A stretch of 64,000 nt of DNA, taken from NCBI RefSeq assembly GCF_036013745.1, contig NZ_CP107880.1, forward strand, positions 5,890,001-5,954,000, in the 5' to 3' direction. Shown here piece after piece: positions 51,160-59,339 of the stretch. Numbering within the stretch: position 1 is the stretch's first letter; every line of letters begins with the position of its first letter. Source of the stretch: Streptomyces sp. NBC_00483. GTDB lineage: Bacteria; Actinomycetota; Actinomycetes; Streptomycetales; Streptomycetaceae. Below the pieces are notes generated by a model. It made no database searches. It saw only the letters and a list, made by a program, of their open reading frames with translations, and was not told where the DNA came from. The position numbers were made by a program, and so were the translations under genes.

Positions 51160-52215
51160 ATGCGCCGGGTTTCCCGCATCGCGCTCGCAGGCACTGCGAC
51201 CGTCGCCCTCGCCACCTCGCTCACCGCCTGCGGCGGCACGTCCAGCGAGGCCGCCAAGGACAAGAACGGTGGCAAGGCCACGGGCATCGCCATCTCCTAC
51301 GACGTCGGTGGCCGCGGCGACCAGTCGTTCAACGACGCCGCGTACGCGGGCATGGTCAAGGCCAAGAAGGAGTTCGGCTACAAGGGCGAGGACCAGGAGC
51401 CGACCGACGGCGAGACCGACGCGGACAAGACCGCGCGCCTGGTCTCCCTCGCCAAGGCGGGCTACAACCCCGTCGTCGGCATCGGTTACGCCTACGCCCC
51501 CGCCGTGAAGGCCGCCGCCGCGAAGTACCCGAAGACCACCTTCGGCATCGTCGACGACGCCACGGTCCAGGCGAAGAACGTCGCCGACCTCGTCTTCAGC
51601 GAGCAGGAGGCCTCCTACCTCGCCGGTGTCGCCGCCGCCAAGGCCACCAAGACCGACACCGTCGGCTTCGTGGGTGGCGTCGACGTACCGCTCATCCACA
51701 AGTTCGAGGCCGGCTTCACGCAGGGCGTGAAGGACACGAACCCGAAGGTCAAGGTCGTCAAGCAGTACTTGACCGAGACCGCCGACGAGGGCGGCTTCTC
51801 CAGCCCCGACAAGGGCAAGACCGCCGCGTCCGCGCAGATCGAGAAGGGCGCCGACGTGGTCTACCACGCGGCGGGCCTGTCCGGGCAGGGCGTCATCCAG
51901 GCCGCCGCCGCCAAGAAGGTCTGGGCGATCGGCGTCGACTCCGACCAGTACGCGCAGAAGGCCCTGGCCAAGTACAAGGCCAGCATTCTGACTTCGGCGA
52001 CGAAGAACGTGTCGGAGGCCGTGTACAACCTGGCCAAGTCGGTCCAGGATGGCAAGCCCGAGACGGGTGTCGTCACCGGTGACCTGAAGTCGGGGGAGGT
52101 CGGCCTCGCGGGCTCGAACCCGAAGTTCTCCGGCGACGAGGAGATCCAGAAGGCGCTGAAGACCGCGAAGTCGGGGATCACCAGCGGCAAGATCAAGGTT
52201 CAGAGCAAGCCGTAA
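51160..52215 (+). CDS. BMP family nucleoside-binding lipoprotein (paralog 2)
   Basis: A 351-residue lipoprotein (lipobox LTAC near 24), a close paralog of the gene at 49857, with the same YDVGGRGDQSFNDAAYAGM, IGYAYAPAVKAAA and VYHAAGLSGQGVIQAA segments. The ATG at 51160 has AGGAG 9 nt upstream. It directly precedes the ABC transporter genes but is separated from them by a long hairpin, which should let the binding protein be made in excess. Having two binding proteins for one transporter suggests different nucleoside preferences. Confidence 0.93.
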   Translation: MRRVSRIALAGTATVALATSLTACGGTSSEAAKDKNGGKATGIAISYDVGGRGDQSFNDAAYAGMVKAKKEFGYKGEDQEPTDGETDADKTARLVSLAKAGYNPVVGIGYAYAPAVKAAAAKYPKTTFGIVDDATVQAKNVADLVFSEQEASYLAGVAAAKATKTDTVGFVGGVDVPLIHKFEAGFTQGVKDTNPKVKVVKQYLTETADEGGFSSPDKGKTAASAQIEKGADVVYHAAGLSGQGVIQAAAAKKVWAIGVDSDQYAQKALAKYKASILTSATKNVSEAVYNLAKSVQDGKPETGVVTGDLKSGEVGLAGSNPKFSGDEEIQKALKTAKSGITSGKIKVQSKP

Positions 52216-52231
52216 TCGCGGCGACATGAGT

Positions 52232-52306
52232 GCGGAACGGGGTGCGGGGAGCCTGTGCTCACGGGAGGGTCCGTGAGCACCCGGGCTCCCACCGCGCCCC
52301 GTTCGC
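52232..52306 (+). terminator. Long two-tier hairpin between bmp 2 and the ABC genes
   Basis: Inner stem GTGCTCACGG/CCGTGAGCAC (10 bp, 6-nt loop), middle GGGAGCC/GGCTCCC, outer GCGGAACGGGG paired with CCCCGTTCGC. It starts 16 bp after the bmp 2 stop. A partial terminator or mRNA stabiliser is likely. Confidence 0.7.
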
Positions 52307-52366
52307 AGACGTAGGGGCTCCAGCGCAGGGAACGGCGCCCGGCCCCCTTCTCCAGGAGAGTGCGCC

Positions 52367-53950
52367 ATCAACGCGTCCCAGAGCCCGCCGGCCGTCGAAC
52401 TGGCCGGCATCACCAAACGCTTCCCCGGCGTCGTCGCCAACCACGACATCCATCTCACCGTGAACAAGGGCACCGTGCACGCCCTCGTGGGTGAGAACGG
52501 TGCGGGCAAGTCGACGCTGATGAAGATCCTCTACGGCATGCAGAAGCCGGACGAGGGCACCATTGCCATCGACGGCACCGCTGTCACGTACTCCTCGCCC
52601 GCCGACGCCATCGCACGCGGCATCGGCATGGTGCACCAGCACTTCATGCTCGCCGACAACCTCACGGTCCTCGAGAACGTGGTGCTCGGCAGCGAGAAGC
52701 TGTACGGGATCGGGGCACGGGCCCGCCGTAAGATCCTTGAGATATCCGAGCGTTACGGCCTGGGCGTACGCCCCGACGTCCTCCTGGAAGACCTCGGTGT
52801 CGCCGACCGGCAGCGCGTCGAGATCCTCAAGGTCCTCTACCGGGGCGCCACCACGCTGATCCTCGACGAGCCGACCGCCGTGCTCGTGCCGCAGGAGGTC
52901 GACGCGCTCTTCGACAACCTGCGCGAGCTCAAGGCCGAGGGCCTCTCCGTCATCTTCATCTCGCACAAGCTCGGCGAAGTCCTCTCCGTGGCCGACGAGA
53001 TCACCGTCATCCGGCGCGGCACGACGGTCGGCACCGCCGTCCCCGCCGAGACCACGTCGAAGCAGCTCGCCGAGCTGATGGTCGGCTCCGAACTGCCCAC
53101 ACCGGAGACCGCCGAGTCGACCGTCACCGACCGCGCCGTCATCGAGGTCAGCGGACTGCGCCTCGACGCGGAGGGCGGCCGGCCGCTCCTCGACGACATC
53201 TCGTTCACGATCCACGCGGGCGAGGTCCTCGGCCTCGCGGGCGTCGAGGGCAACGGCCAGACCGAGCTGATCGACGCGCTCATCGGCCTCAAGCACGCGG
53301 ACTCGGGGACCATCGCGCTGGCCGGTACGGAGATCACCTCCTGGGTCACCCGCAAGCGCCGCGAGCAGGGCATCGGCTACATCCCCGAGGACCGCCACCG
53401 GCACGGACTGCTCCTGGAGTCCTCGCTCTGGGAGAACCGGATCCTCGGCCACGTCACCGAGAAGCCCAACGCGCGCGGCATCCTCATCGACATCAAGGCC
53501 GCGCAGGCCGACACCCGCCGCATCGTCGAGGAGTACGACGTCCGCACCCCCGGCATCGACGTCACGGCGGCGTCCCTGTCCGGCGGCAACCAGCAAAAGC
53601 TCATCGTGGGCCGGGAGATGAGCCACAAGCCGCGCTTCCTCATCGCCGCCCACCCCACGCGCGGCGTCGACGTCGGCGCGCAGGCCCAGATCTGGGACCA
53701 GATCCGCGAGGCCCGCCGCGAGGGCCTCGCCGTCCTGCTGATCTCCGCCGACCTGGACGAGCTGATCGGCCTGTCCGACACCCTGCGCGTGATGTACCGG
53801 GGCCGGCTCGTCGCCGACGCCGACCCGGCCACGATCACGCCCGAGGAGCTGGGTTCGGCCATGACGGGCGCGGCCTCGGGACACCTGGAACACGTAGAAG
53901 AAGAAGGCGCCGAGATTCCGGCGGCCCGGCAGCCGGAGGACGAGTCCTGA
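52367..53950 (+). CDS. Nucleoside ABC transporter ATP-binding protein, probable ATC start
   Basis: A 527-residue protein with two ATPase domains in the RbsA/BmpB style. Domain 1: Walker A GENGAGKST, D-loop region ILDEPTAVL, with a degenerate signature VADRQRVEI. Domain 2: LSGGNQQKL and AAHPTRGVDVGA, where the usual catalytic Glu is absent. The N-terminal strand VELAGITKRFPGVVANHDI is conserved but lies upstream of the first standard start (GTG 52460). The frame back to the stop at 52274 has no ATG, GTG or TTG. ATC at 52367 sits 8 nt after AGGAG, so I place the start there. Confidence 0.85.
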   Translation: MNASQSPPAVELAGITKRFPGVVANHDIHLTVNKGTVHALVGENGAGKSTLMKILYGMQKPDEGTIAIDGTAVTYSSPADAIARGIGMVHQHFMLADNLTVLENVVLGSEKLYGIGARARRKILEISERYGLGVRPDVLLEDLGVADRQRVEILKVLYRGATTLILDEPTAVLVPQEVDALFDNLRELKAEGLSVIFISHKLGEVLSVADEITVIRRGTTVGTAVPAETTSKQLAELMVGSELPTPETAESTVTDRAVIEVSGLRLDAEGGRPLLDDISFTIHAGEVLGLAGVEGNGQTELIDALIGLKHADSGTIALAGTEITSWVTRKRREQGIGYIPEDRHRHGLLLESSLWENRILGHVTEKPNARGILIDIKAAQADTRRIVEEYDVRTPGIDVTAASLSGGNQQKLIVGREMSHKPRFLIAAHPTRGVDVGAQAQIWDQIREARREGLAVLLISADLDELIGLSDTLRVMYRGRLVADADPATITPEELGSAMTGAASGHLEHVEEEGAEIPAARQPEDES

Positions 53951-55083
53951 TGGCCATGAAGAACAAGTTCGACAAGGAGCGGCTGCTCCTCGGCGTCGCG
54001 GGCCCGGTCATCGCCCTGGTCACCGCCGTCGTCCTCACCTCGGTGGTGCTGCTCGCCTCGGGCAAGTCCCCGATCGAGCCGTACAGCATCATGTTCGAGC
54101 AGGCGACGTTCTCGGACGTGCAGGTCCTGATCATCAACCAGGCCGGCATGTACTACCTCGCCGCGCTCGCGGTCGCCATCGGCTTCCGCATGAACCTCTT
54201 CAACATCGGTGTGGACGGCCAGTACCGCCTCGCCGCGGTTGTCGCGGCGATCGTCGGCGCGAAGGTGGCGCTGCCGGGCTTCGCGCAGGTCCCGCTGCTG
54301 ATCCTCGTCGCGATGCTCACCGGCGCCATGTGGGCGGGCATCGCGGGCCTGTTGAAGGTGACGCGCGGCGTCAGCGAGGTCGTCGCGACGATCATGCTGA
54401 ACTCCATCGCGTCCAGCGTCATCGGCTATCTCTACCTGCCCAGCGTCTTCGGCGTGCAGGTCGGCAACAACAAGACGACCGGCGTGATGCACGAGTCCGG
54501 CTGGTTCCCCGGCATCAACATGGGGGACGCGGGCGAGGTCTACGGCTTCGTGGTCATCGCCGCGCTGCTCGGTGTCGCGTACTGGTTCGTCCTGAACCGC
54601 ACCCGCTTCGGCTTCGACCTGCGCGCGACGGGCGCATCGGAGTCGGCGGCGGCCGCCTCCGGCGTCGACGCCAAGCGCATGGTCCTGACGGCGATGCTCG
54701 TGTCCGGCGCGCTGGCCGGCCTCGCGGGCCTGCCCCTGCTCCTCGGCGACACCCACACGTACTCGCTGACCTTCCCGACGACGATCGGCTTCCAGGGCAT
54801 CACGATCGCCCTGCTGGGTCGTAACTCGCCGGTGGGGATCGCGTTCGCGGCCTTGTTGATCTCCTGGCTGGAGAAGGCCTCGCAGGAACTCGACCTGCAG
54901 GGCTACGACAAGGAGATCGCGGTGATCATGCAGGGCATCATCACGATCGCCGTGGTGGTCTCCTACGAGGCCGTACGCGTCTGGGGCCAGCGGCGCCAGC
55001 AGCGCAGGGTCGGCATCGAACTCGCCGTGGCCGCGGCCCCGGGCAACAACAACGACACGGAGAAGGAGGTGGCTGCCCGATGA
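53950..55083 (+). CDS. Nucleoside ABC transporter permease 1
   Basis: A 377-residue inner-membrane permease of the BPD_transp_2 family with about nine helices. NLFNIGVDGQYRLAAVVAA near 80, VVATIMLNSIA near 150 and TIGFQGITIALLGRNSPVGI near 278 are typical of nucleoside/sugar transporters of the Nup/Yuf type. Its ATG overlaps the ATPase stop by one base (TGATG) and its stop overlaps the next permease by ATGA. The complex would import nucleosides delivered by the BMP lipoproteins. Confidence 0.93.
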   Translation: MAMKNKFDKERLLLGVAGPVIALVTAVVLTSVVLLASGKSPIEPYSIMFEQATFSDVQVLIINQAGMYYLAALAVAIGFRMNLFNIGVDGQYRLAAVVAAIVGAKVALPGFAQVPLLILVAMLTGAMWAGIAGLLKVTRGVSEVVATIMLNSIASSVIGYLYLPSVFGVQVGNNKTTGVMHESGWFPGINMGDAGEVYGFVVIAALLGVAYWFVLNRTRFGFDLRATGASESAAAASGVDAKRMVLTAMLVSGALAGLAGLPLLLGDTHTYSLTFPTTIGFQGITIALLGRNSPVGIAFAALLISWLEKASQELDLQGYDKEIAVIMQGIITIAVVVSYEAVRVWGQRRQQRRVGIELAVAAAPGNNNDTEKEVAAR

Positions 55084-56345
55084 GCACGGTCCTCGTCGAC
55101 AAGAAGGCCGCGTCGCAGCCCGCACCGGGCGGCCGCCGCAAGCTCTCACTGCCGGTCCTGATGATCGGGGTGGCGGGTGTCCTGATCCTGACCTCCCTGG
55201 TCCGCCTGATCACGGGCGCCGACGGCATCACCAACGTCAGCCAGATGGCCACGGCCCTCCAACTCGCCGTCCCCATCGGCCTCGCGGGCCTCGGCGGCCT
55301 GTGGTCCGAGCGCGCTGGCGTGGTCAACATCGGCCTCGAAGGCATGCTGATCCTGGGCACCTGGTTCGGTGCCTGGGCGGGCTACCAGTGGGGCCCGTGG
55401 GTCGGCGTGTGCGTCGGCATCATCGGCGGCGCGCTCGGCGGCCTGCTGCACGCGGCCGTCACGGTCACCTTCAACGTCAACCACATCGTGTCCGGTGTAG
55501 CCATCAACATCCTCGCGCTCGGCGTGACGCGCTACCTCTCCAACTTCACGTTCGAGGGCGTCGAGGGCGGCACGACCAAGCAGTCCCCGCCGGTCGACTC
55601 GCTCGGCACGTTCAGCGTCCCAGGGCTGTCCGACTGGCTGACGACCTTGAACGAGAAGCACTGGTTCCTGATCTCGGACATCGCGGGCCTGCTCGGCGGC
55701 CTGGTCACGGACCTGTCGCCGCTGACGATCATCGCGGTCGCCCTGATCCCGTTCACGTGGTGGGCGCTGTGGCGCACGTCGTTCGGCCTGCGCCTGCGCT
55801 CCTGCGGCGAGAACCCGGTCGCGGCCGAGTCCCTCGGCGTCAACGTGATCAAGTACAAGTACCTGGCGGTCATCATCTCGGGCGGCCTCGCGGGCCTCGG
55901 CGGCGCGTTCTTGTCGATCGTCGCGAACCCCTTCTACTTGGAGGGCCAGACGGCCGGTAAGGGTTACATCGGCCTCGCCGCGATGATCTTCGGAAACTGG
56001 ATGCCGGGCGGACTCGCCCTCGGCGCGGGCCTGTTCGGCTACACGGACAGCCTCCGGCTGCGCGGCGGCACGGAGAACGTGCACGCGCTGCTGCTGCTCG
56101 TGGCGATGCTCCTGGTCATCGCCGCGATCTGGACGCTGGTCAAGAAGAGGTACGTCGCCGGTGTCATCTGCGCCGTGGCGGCCGCCGGTGCGGCAACCTG
56201 GTACGCGACCACCGACGATGTCCCGCAGCAGCTCGTGACCGCTGTCCCGTACATCGCCACGCTGCTGGTCCTCTCCTTCTCGGCCCAGCGGCTGCGGATG
56301 CCGAGGGCGAACGGCCAGCCGTACCGGAAGGGCCAGGGCGCGTGA
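55080..56345 (+). CDS. Nucleoside ABC transporter permease 2
   Basis: A 421-residue partner permease with about ten helices. LAVPIGLAGLGGLWSERAGVVNIGLEGMLILG near 62-93 and LGVTRYLSNF near 142 are family hallmarks. It starts within the stop of permease 1 (ATGA at 55080-55083) and ends within the start of cytidine deaminase (GTGA at 56342-56345). Transporter and salvage enzyme are therefore made together. Confidence 0.93.
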   Translation: MSTVLVDKKAASQPAPGGRRKLSLPVLMIGVAGVLILTSLVRLITGADGITNVSQMATALQLAVPIGLAGLGGLWSERAGVVNIGLEGMLILGTWFGAWAGYQWGPWVGVCVGIIGGALGGLLHAAVTVTFNVNHIVSGVAINILALGVTRYLSNFTFEGVEGGTTKQSPPVDSLGTFSVPGLSDWLTTLNEKHWFLISDIAGLLGGLVTDLSPLTIIAVALIPFTWWALWRTSFGLRLRSCGENPVAAESLGVNVIKYKYLAVIISGGLAGLGGAFLSIVANPFYLEGQTAGKGYIGLAAMIFGNWMPGGLALGAGLFGYTDSLRLRGGTENVHALLLLVAMLLVIAAIWTLVKKRYVAGVICAVAAAGAATWYATTDDVPQQLVTAVPYIATLLVLSFSAQRLRMPRANGQPYRKGQGA

Positions 56346-56728
56346 GTGCTGACTGGGAGGACCTGAGACAGGCGGCGCGCGAGGCGATGTCCCGGGCCTA
56401 CGCCCCGTACTCCGGCTTCCCGGTCGGCGCGGCCGCCCTCGTCGACGACGGCCGCACCGTCACCGGCTGCAACGTCGAGAACGCGTCGTACGGCCTCGGC
56501 CTGTGCGCGGAGTGCGGCCTGGTCTCGCACCTCGTGGCCACAGGAGGCGGCCGCCTCACTCACTTCACGTGCGTGGACGGCAAGGGCGAACTGCTGATGC
56601 CGTGCGGCCGCTGCCGCCAGCTGCTGTACGAGTTCGGGGGCCGGGAGCTGCTGATGGAGACGGGGGCGGGGGTGCGGACGCTGGGGGAGATGCTGCCGGA
56701 GGCGTTCGGTCCCGAGCACCTGAGCTGA
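56342..56728 (+). CDS. cdd: Cytidine deaminase
   Basis: A 128-residue homotetrameric-type zinc deaminase converting cytidine and deoxycytidine to uridine forms. NVENASYGLGLCAECGL near 41-57 supplies the first Cys and catalytic Glu, and PCGRCRQLL near 80-88 the other two zinc Cys. The GTG start overlaps the permease 2 stop by GTGA. It completes the uptake operon with the first salvage step, and thymidine phosphorylase lies 2.6 kb downstream. Confidence 0.95.
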   Translation: MSADWEDLRQAAREAMSRAYAPYSGFPVGAAALVDDGRTVTGCNVENASYGLGLCAECGLVSHLVATGGGRLTHFTCVDGKGELLMPCGRCRQLLYEFGGRELLMETGAGVRTLGEMLPEAFGPEHLS

Positions 56729-56779
56729 CGGATCCGGCGAACGGGCCTGCGCGGACGTCGATCTGGACGTGGATCTGGA

Positions 56780-56806
56780 TGTCACACGCGCGGGCCCGTC
56801 GGTGTC
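56780..56806 (+). promoter_or_regulatory. Candidate ECF41 promoter upstream of the AhpD-like gene
   Basis: TGTCACA (56780-56786), a 16-nt spacer and TGTC (56803-56806) resemble the ECF41 promoter (TGTCACA ... CGTC) that these sigma factors use for their own operon. The -10 differs at one base. A CGTC also lies at 56797, but the spacer would then be only 10. Confidence 0.5.
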
Positions 56807-56861
56807 TTCATGTCGAACGGCCGGGAAGACCCGGCCGGAGACGCTTCGAAGGATGGACACC

Positions 56862-57413
56862 ATGGCACTCCGTATCGCAAAGGCGGAACTCCCCGACGAG
56901 CTCAAGCAGGGCATGATCGACCAGCTCGGCGCGGTGATGGAGCCCGCCGAAGTGCTCTGGCACAACCCGAAGGTGGCCCAGGACGGTCTCGGTCTCGGCC
57001 GCCAGGTCGCCCAGTGGGACGCGGCCGACGAGAGCCTCAAGTCGTTCGCGCACATGGCGGTCGCGGCGCAGGTCGGCTGCAGCTGGTGCCTCGACGTGGG
57101 CTACTTCCAGGCGCAGAACGAGAACCTGGACCTGAAGAAGGCGAGCCAGGTCCCGCGCTGGCGCGAGTCCGACGCCTTCACGCCGCTGGAGCGGGACGTG
57201 ATGGAGTTCGCGGAGGCCATGACGAACACGCCGCCGACCGTCACCGACGAGCTGTACGCGGGCCTGCTCGACCGGGTCGGCCCGGCGGCGATGGTCGAAC
57301 TCACCACGTACATCGCCTTCGTGAACTTCTCGACGCGCGGCAACACGGCGCACGGCATCAGCTCGCAGGGCTTCTCGGAGGCCTGCGAAATCCCCCTGGA
57401 GACCCGCGCATAA
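56862..57413 (+). CDS. Carboxymuconolactone decarboxylase/AhpD-like protein (ECF41 partner)
   Basis: A 183-residue helical protein with the AhpD-type Cys-x-x-Cys in AAQVGCSWCLDVGYF near 64-78. The family includes decarboxylases and alkylhydroperoxidase-type thiol proteins; here a redox role is likelier. Proteins of this type are the usual genomic partners of ECF41 sigma factors. The ATG at 56862 is favoured because GAAGG sits 9 nt upstream; an ATG three codons earlier has no room for one. Its stop overlaps the sigma gene start (TAATG). Confidence 0.85.
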   Translation: MALRIAKAELPDELKQGMIDQLGAVMEPAEVLWHNPKVAQDGLGLGRQVAQWDAADESLKSFAHMAVAAQVGCSWCLDVGYFQAQNENLDLKKASQVPRWRESDAFTPLERDVMEFAEAMTNTPPTVTDELYAGLLDRVGPAAMVELTTYIAFVNFSTRGNTAHGISSQGFSEACEIPLETRA

Positions 57414-58288
57414 TGGCCGATTCGTCGACGGACCCCTTCGTCACCCACCGCAGCCTGCTCTTCACGGTCGCCTACGAGATGCTCGGCTCGGCGGCCGACG
57501 CGGAGGACGTGCTGCAGGAGTCCTGGCTGCGGTGGGCCGAAGCGGACCGGACCGAGGTGCGCGACCCGCGCGCGTACCTCGTCCGGATCGTCACCCGCCA
57601 GTCCCTCAACCGCCTGCGGACCCTGTCACGCCGCCGCGAGGACTACGTCGGCCAATGGCTCCCGGAACCCCTCCTGACCAGCCCCGACGTCGCGGACGAC
57701 GTCGAACTCGCGGAGAGCGTGTCCATTGCCCTCCTCACGGTCCTGGAGACCCTCGGCCCGACGGAACGGGCGGTCTTCGTCCTCCGCGAGGTCTTCGACG
57801 TCCCGTACGGGGAGATCGCCGAGGCCGTCGGCAAATCCCCGGCCACCGTGCGCCAGATCGCACGCCGGGCCCGCGACCACGTGGCGGCGCGCCAGCCACG
57901 CATAAAGGTGGCGCGCACGGAGCAACAGGCCGTGGTGGAACGCTTCTTGGCGGCCCTGCGCACGGGAAACCTGCAAGGCCTGATGGAGGTCATGGCCCCG
58001 GACGTGGTGATGATCGCCGACGGCGGCGGTCGCGTGGCCGCGGCGCTCGCTCCGCTGATCGGCGTCGACGTGGTGGCCAAGCTCCTGGCATCGGCCCAGG
58101 CCAAGGTGACGGAACTGACGGCGACCCCGGCCTGGTTCAACGCCGCCCCCTCGGCCCGCATCGAATTCGACGGAGTCCCGGCGGCGGTGAGCGTCGTGGT
58201 GAAGGACGCCCGGATCACGCACATCTACGTGGTCCGCAACCCGGCCAAGCTGACGAGAATCGACGAGGAGGCGAACTTGTCCCGGTAG
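57413..58288 (+). CDS. sigJ: ECF41-type sigma factor with SnoaL-like C-terminal extension (SigJ-like)
   Basis: A 291-residue sigma factor. Region 2 (LFTVAYEMLGSAADAEDVLQES, RDPRAYLVRIVTRQSLNRL) and region 4 (LGPTERAVFVLREVFDVPYGEIAEAVGKSPATVRQIARRARDHV) are followed by a SnoaL-like domain of about 110 residues. The ECF41 landmarks WLPEPL in the linker, DGGG near 203 and NPAKL near the end are all present. In this group the extension replaces a separate anti-sigma factor. It is translationally coupled to the AhpD-like gene. Confidence 0.9.
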   Translation: MADSSTDPFVTHRSLLFTVAYEMLGSAADAEDVLQESWLRWAEADRTEVRDPRAYLVRIVTRQSLNRLRTLSRRREDYVGQWLPEPLLTSPDVADDVELAESVSIALLTVLETLGPTERAVFVLREVFDVPYGEIAEAVGKSPATVRQIARRARDHVAARQPRIKVARTEQQAVVERFLAALRTGNLQGLMEVMAPDVVMIADGGGRVAAALAPLIGVDVVAKLLASAQAKVTELTATPAWFNAAPSARIEFDGVPAAVSVVVKDARITHIYVVRNPAKLTRIDEEANLSR

Positions 58289-58322
58289 CCACCATCAAGC
58301 CTCGGCGCTGGGTGGGCATTTT

Positions 58323-58464
58323 CAGCCCCTGCGGCGATTGAGCAGCGGGGTCCGGGGCGGAGCCCCGTGTCCGTAACGCCGGTGCGGCAAAATCAGCCCC
58401 GGCGCCGGATGAGCACTTCAAGCCCCGCCGGCGATTGAGGCGCGGGGTCCGGGGCAGAGCCCCG
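58323..58464. repeat. Two copies of the dispersed GGGGC...GCCCC repeat
   Basis: Copies at 58323-58367 and 58419-58464, both in the same orientation as those near 49.6 kb. They lie between the convergent sigma gene and AlkD-like gene. A fragment (CAGCCCCGGCGCCGGATGAGC) lies between them. Confidence 0.75.
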
Positions 58465-58488
58465 CGACCGGAGGAACGGCCCACCGCA

Positions 58489-59187
58489 TCAGGACTCCCG
58501 TCCCCGCCTCCGCACCATCTCCGCAATCCACACCGGCGCATACGGCGACGTACACCCCGCCGACGTCGGATAGTCCTTGAGTACACCGAGCCGCTCACCG
58601 ATCGCAACCGCCCGCGCCCGGTACTCGGGATGCACGATCCCGATCTGCGCAAGACACGTGTTCATCGCCCACTGAAGCCGATCCGGCGCACCCCGCATCT
58701 CCGCCTCGACGACATCGAGCAACCCCGCCAGATCAAGCCCCTCCGGCTTCTTCACCACACGGTCCGCCGTAAGCGCCCACCCCGCACCCGCGACCACGGG
58801 GTCCTTGTCGCCGAGCCAGACCACCCGCAGCGCCTCGGCATGCGGACTCTTCTTCACCACGTAATTGACCAGCCAGTCCTGCACCTTCGGCGCACGCGCG
58901 TCCCGCATCATCGCGTCCAGCTCGCCCTCCTCGAACGCCTTCGGCCGGCAGACGAGGAGCGCGAGAAGCCGCGCCGCCGTGTCGCCCGTCGCCCAGAGAC
59001 CGACCGCGAGCTCCTGCTGGGTCTTGAGGCGCTTGGCGATCGCCCGCAGCTTGCTCAGATTCACGCCGTGGTCGTCACCGTGCCGCTCGTTGACGGCCCG
59101 CACCTTCGGGTCCTCGAGCCCCGCCAACTCGTCGAGAAGCTCGCGCACTGTCTTCGCGGTCGTCGCCGACCCGGTCTCGGGCACCAC
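58489..59187 (-). CDS. AlkD-like DNA alkylation repair protein
   Basis: A 232-residue all-helical protein that looks like the HEAT-repeat AlkC/AlkD family, which excises alkylated purines. Matching features are a GVNLSKLRAIAKRLKTQQELAVGLWATGD segment near 40-68 and the regular Trp/Asp-containing helices (VQDWLVNYVVKKS, AGAGWALTADRV, LQWAMNTCLAQIG). The GTG at 59187 has AGGAG 4 nt upstream. It is divergent from thymidine phosphorylase. Family call moderate, enzyme activity untested. Confidence 0.65.
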   Translation of the reverse strand: MVPETGSATTAKTVRELLDELAGLEDPKVRAVNERHGDDHGVNLSKLRAIAKRLKTQQELAVGLWATGDTAARLLALLVCRPKAFEEGELDAMMRDARAPKVQDWLVNYVVKKSPHAEALRVVWLGDKDPVVAGAGWALTADRVVKKPEGLDLAGLLDVVEAEMRGAPDRLQWAMNTCLAQIGIVHPEYRARAVAIGERLGVLKDYPTSAGCTSPYAPVWIAEMVRRRGRES

Positions 59188-59260
59188 GGTCTCCTGTCCG
59201 TCACGGGTGGGGTTCCACGGTACGGGGACCGACGCCGGCCGGGCACTTCACGAGAGACGT

Positions 59261-59275
59261 CTATGCGCGTAGAGT
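59261..59275 (+). promoter_or_regulatory. CTATGCGCGT motif over a -10 box upstream of deoA
   Basis: CTATGCGCGT (59261-59270) runs into the -10-like TAGAGT (59270-59275), the same arrangement as CTACGCGCGT upstream of both bmp genes. It lies about 65 bp before the deoA ATG. Confidence 0.5.
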
Positions 59276-59339
59276 CGCCGCCGTGCCGTGGAGCGTGACG
59301 GGGCCCGTCACGCTGTGCTGAACCGTTGGAGGATTTGCC

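Noticed and set aside
52360-52362. GTG as the start of the ABC ATPase
   Set aside because: It is 7 nt from the ATC and so out of frame with the conserved N-terminus.
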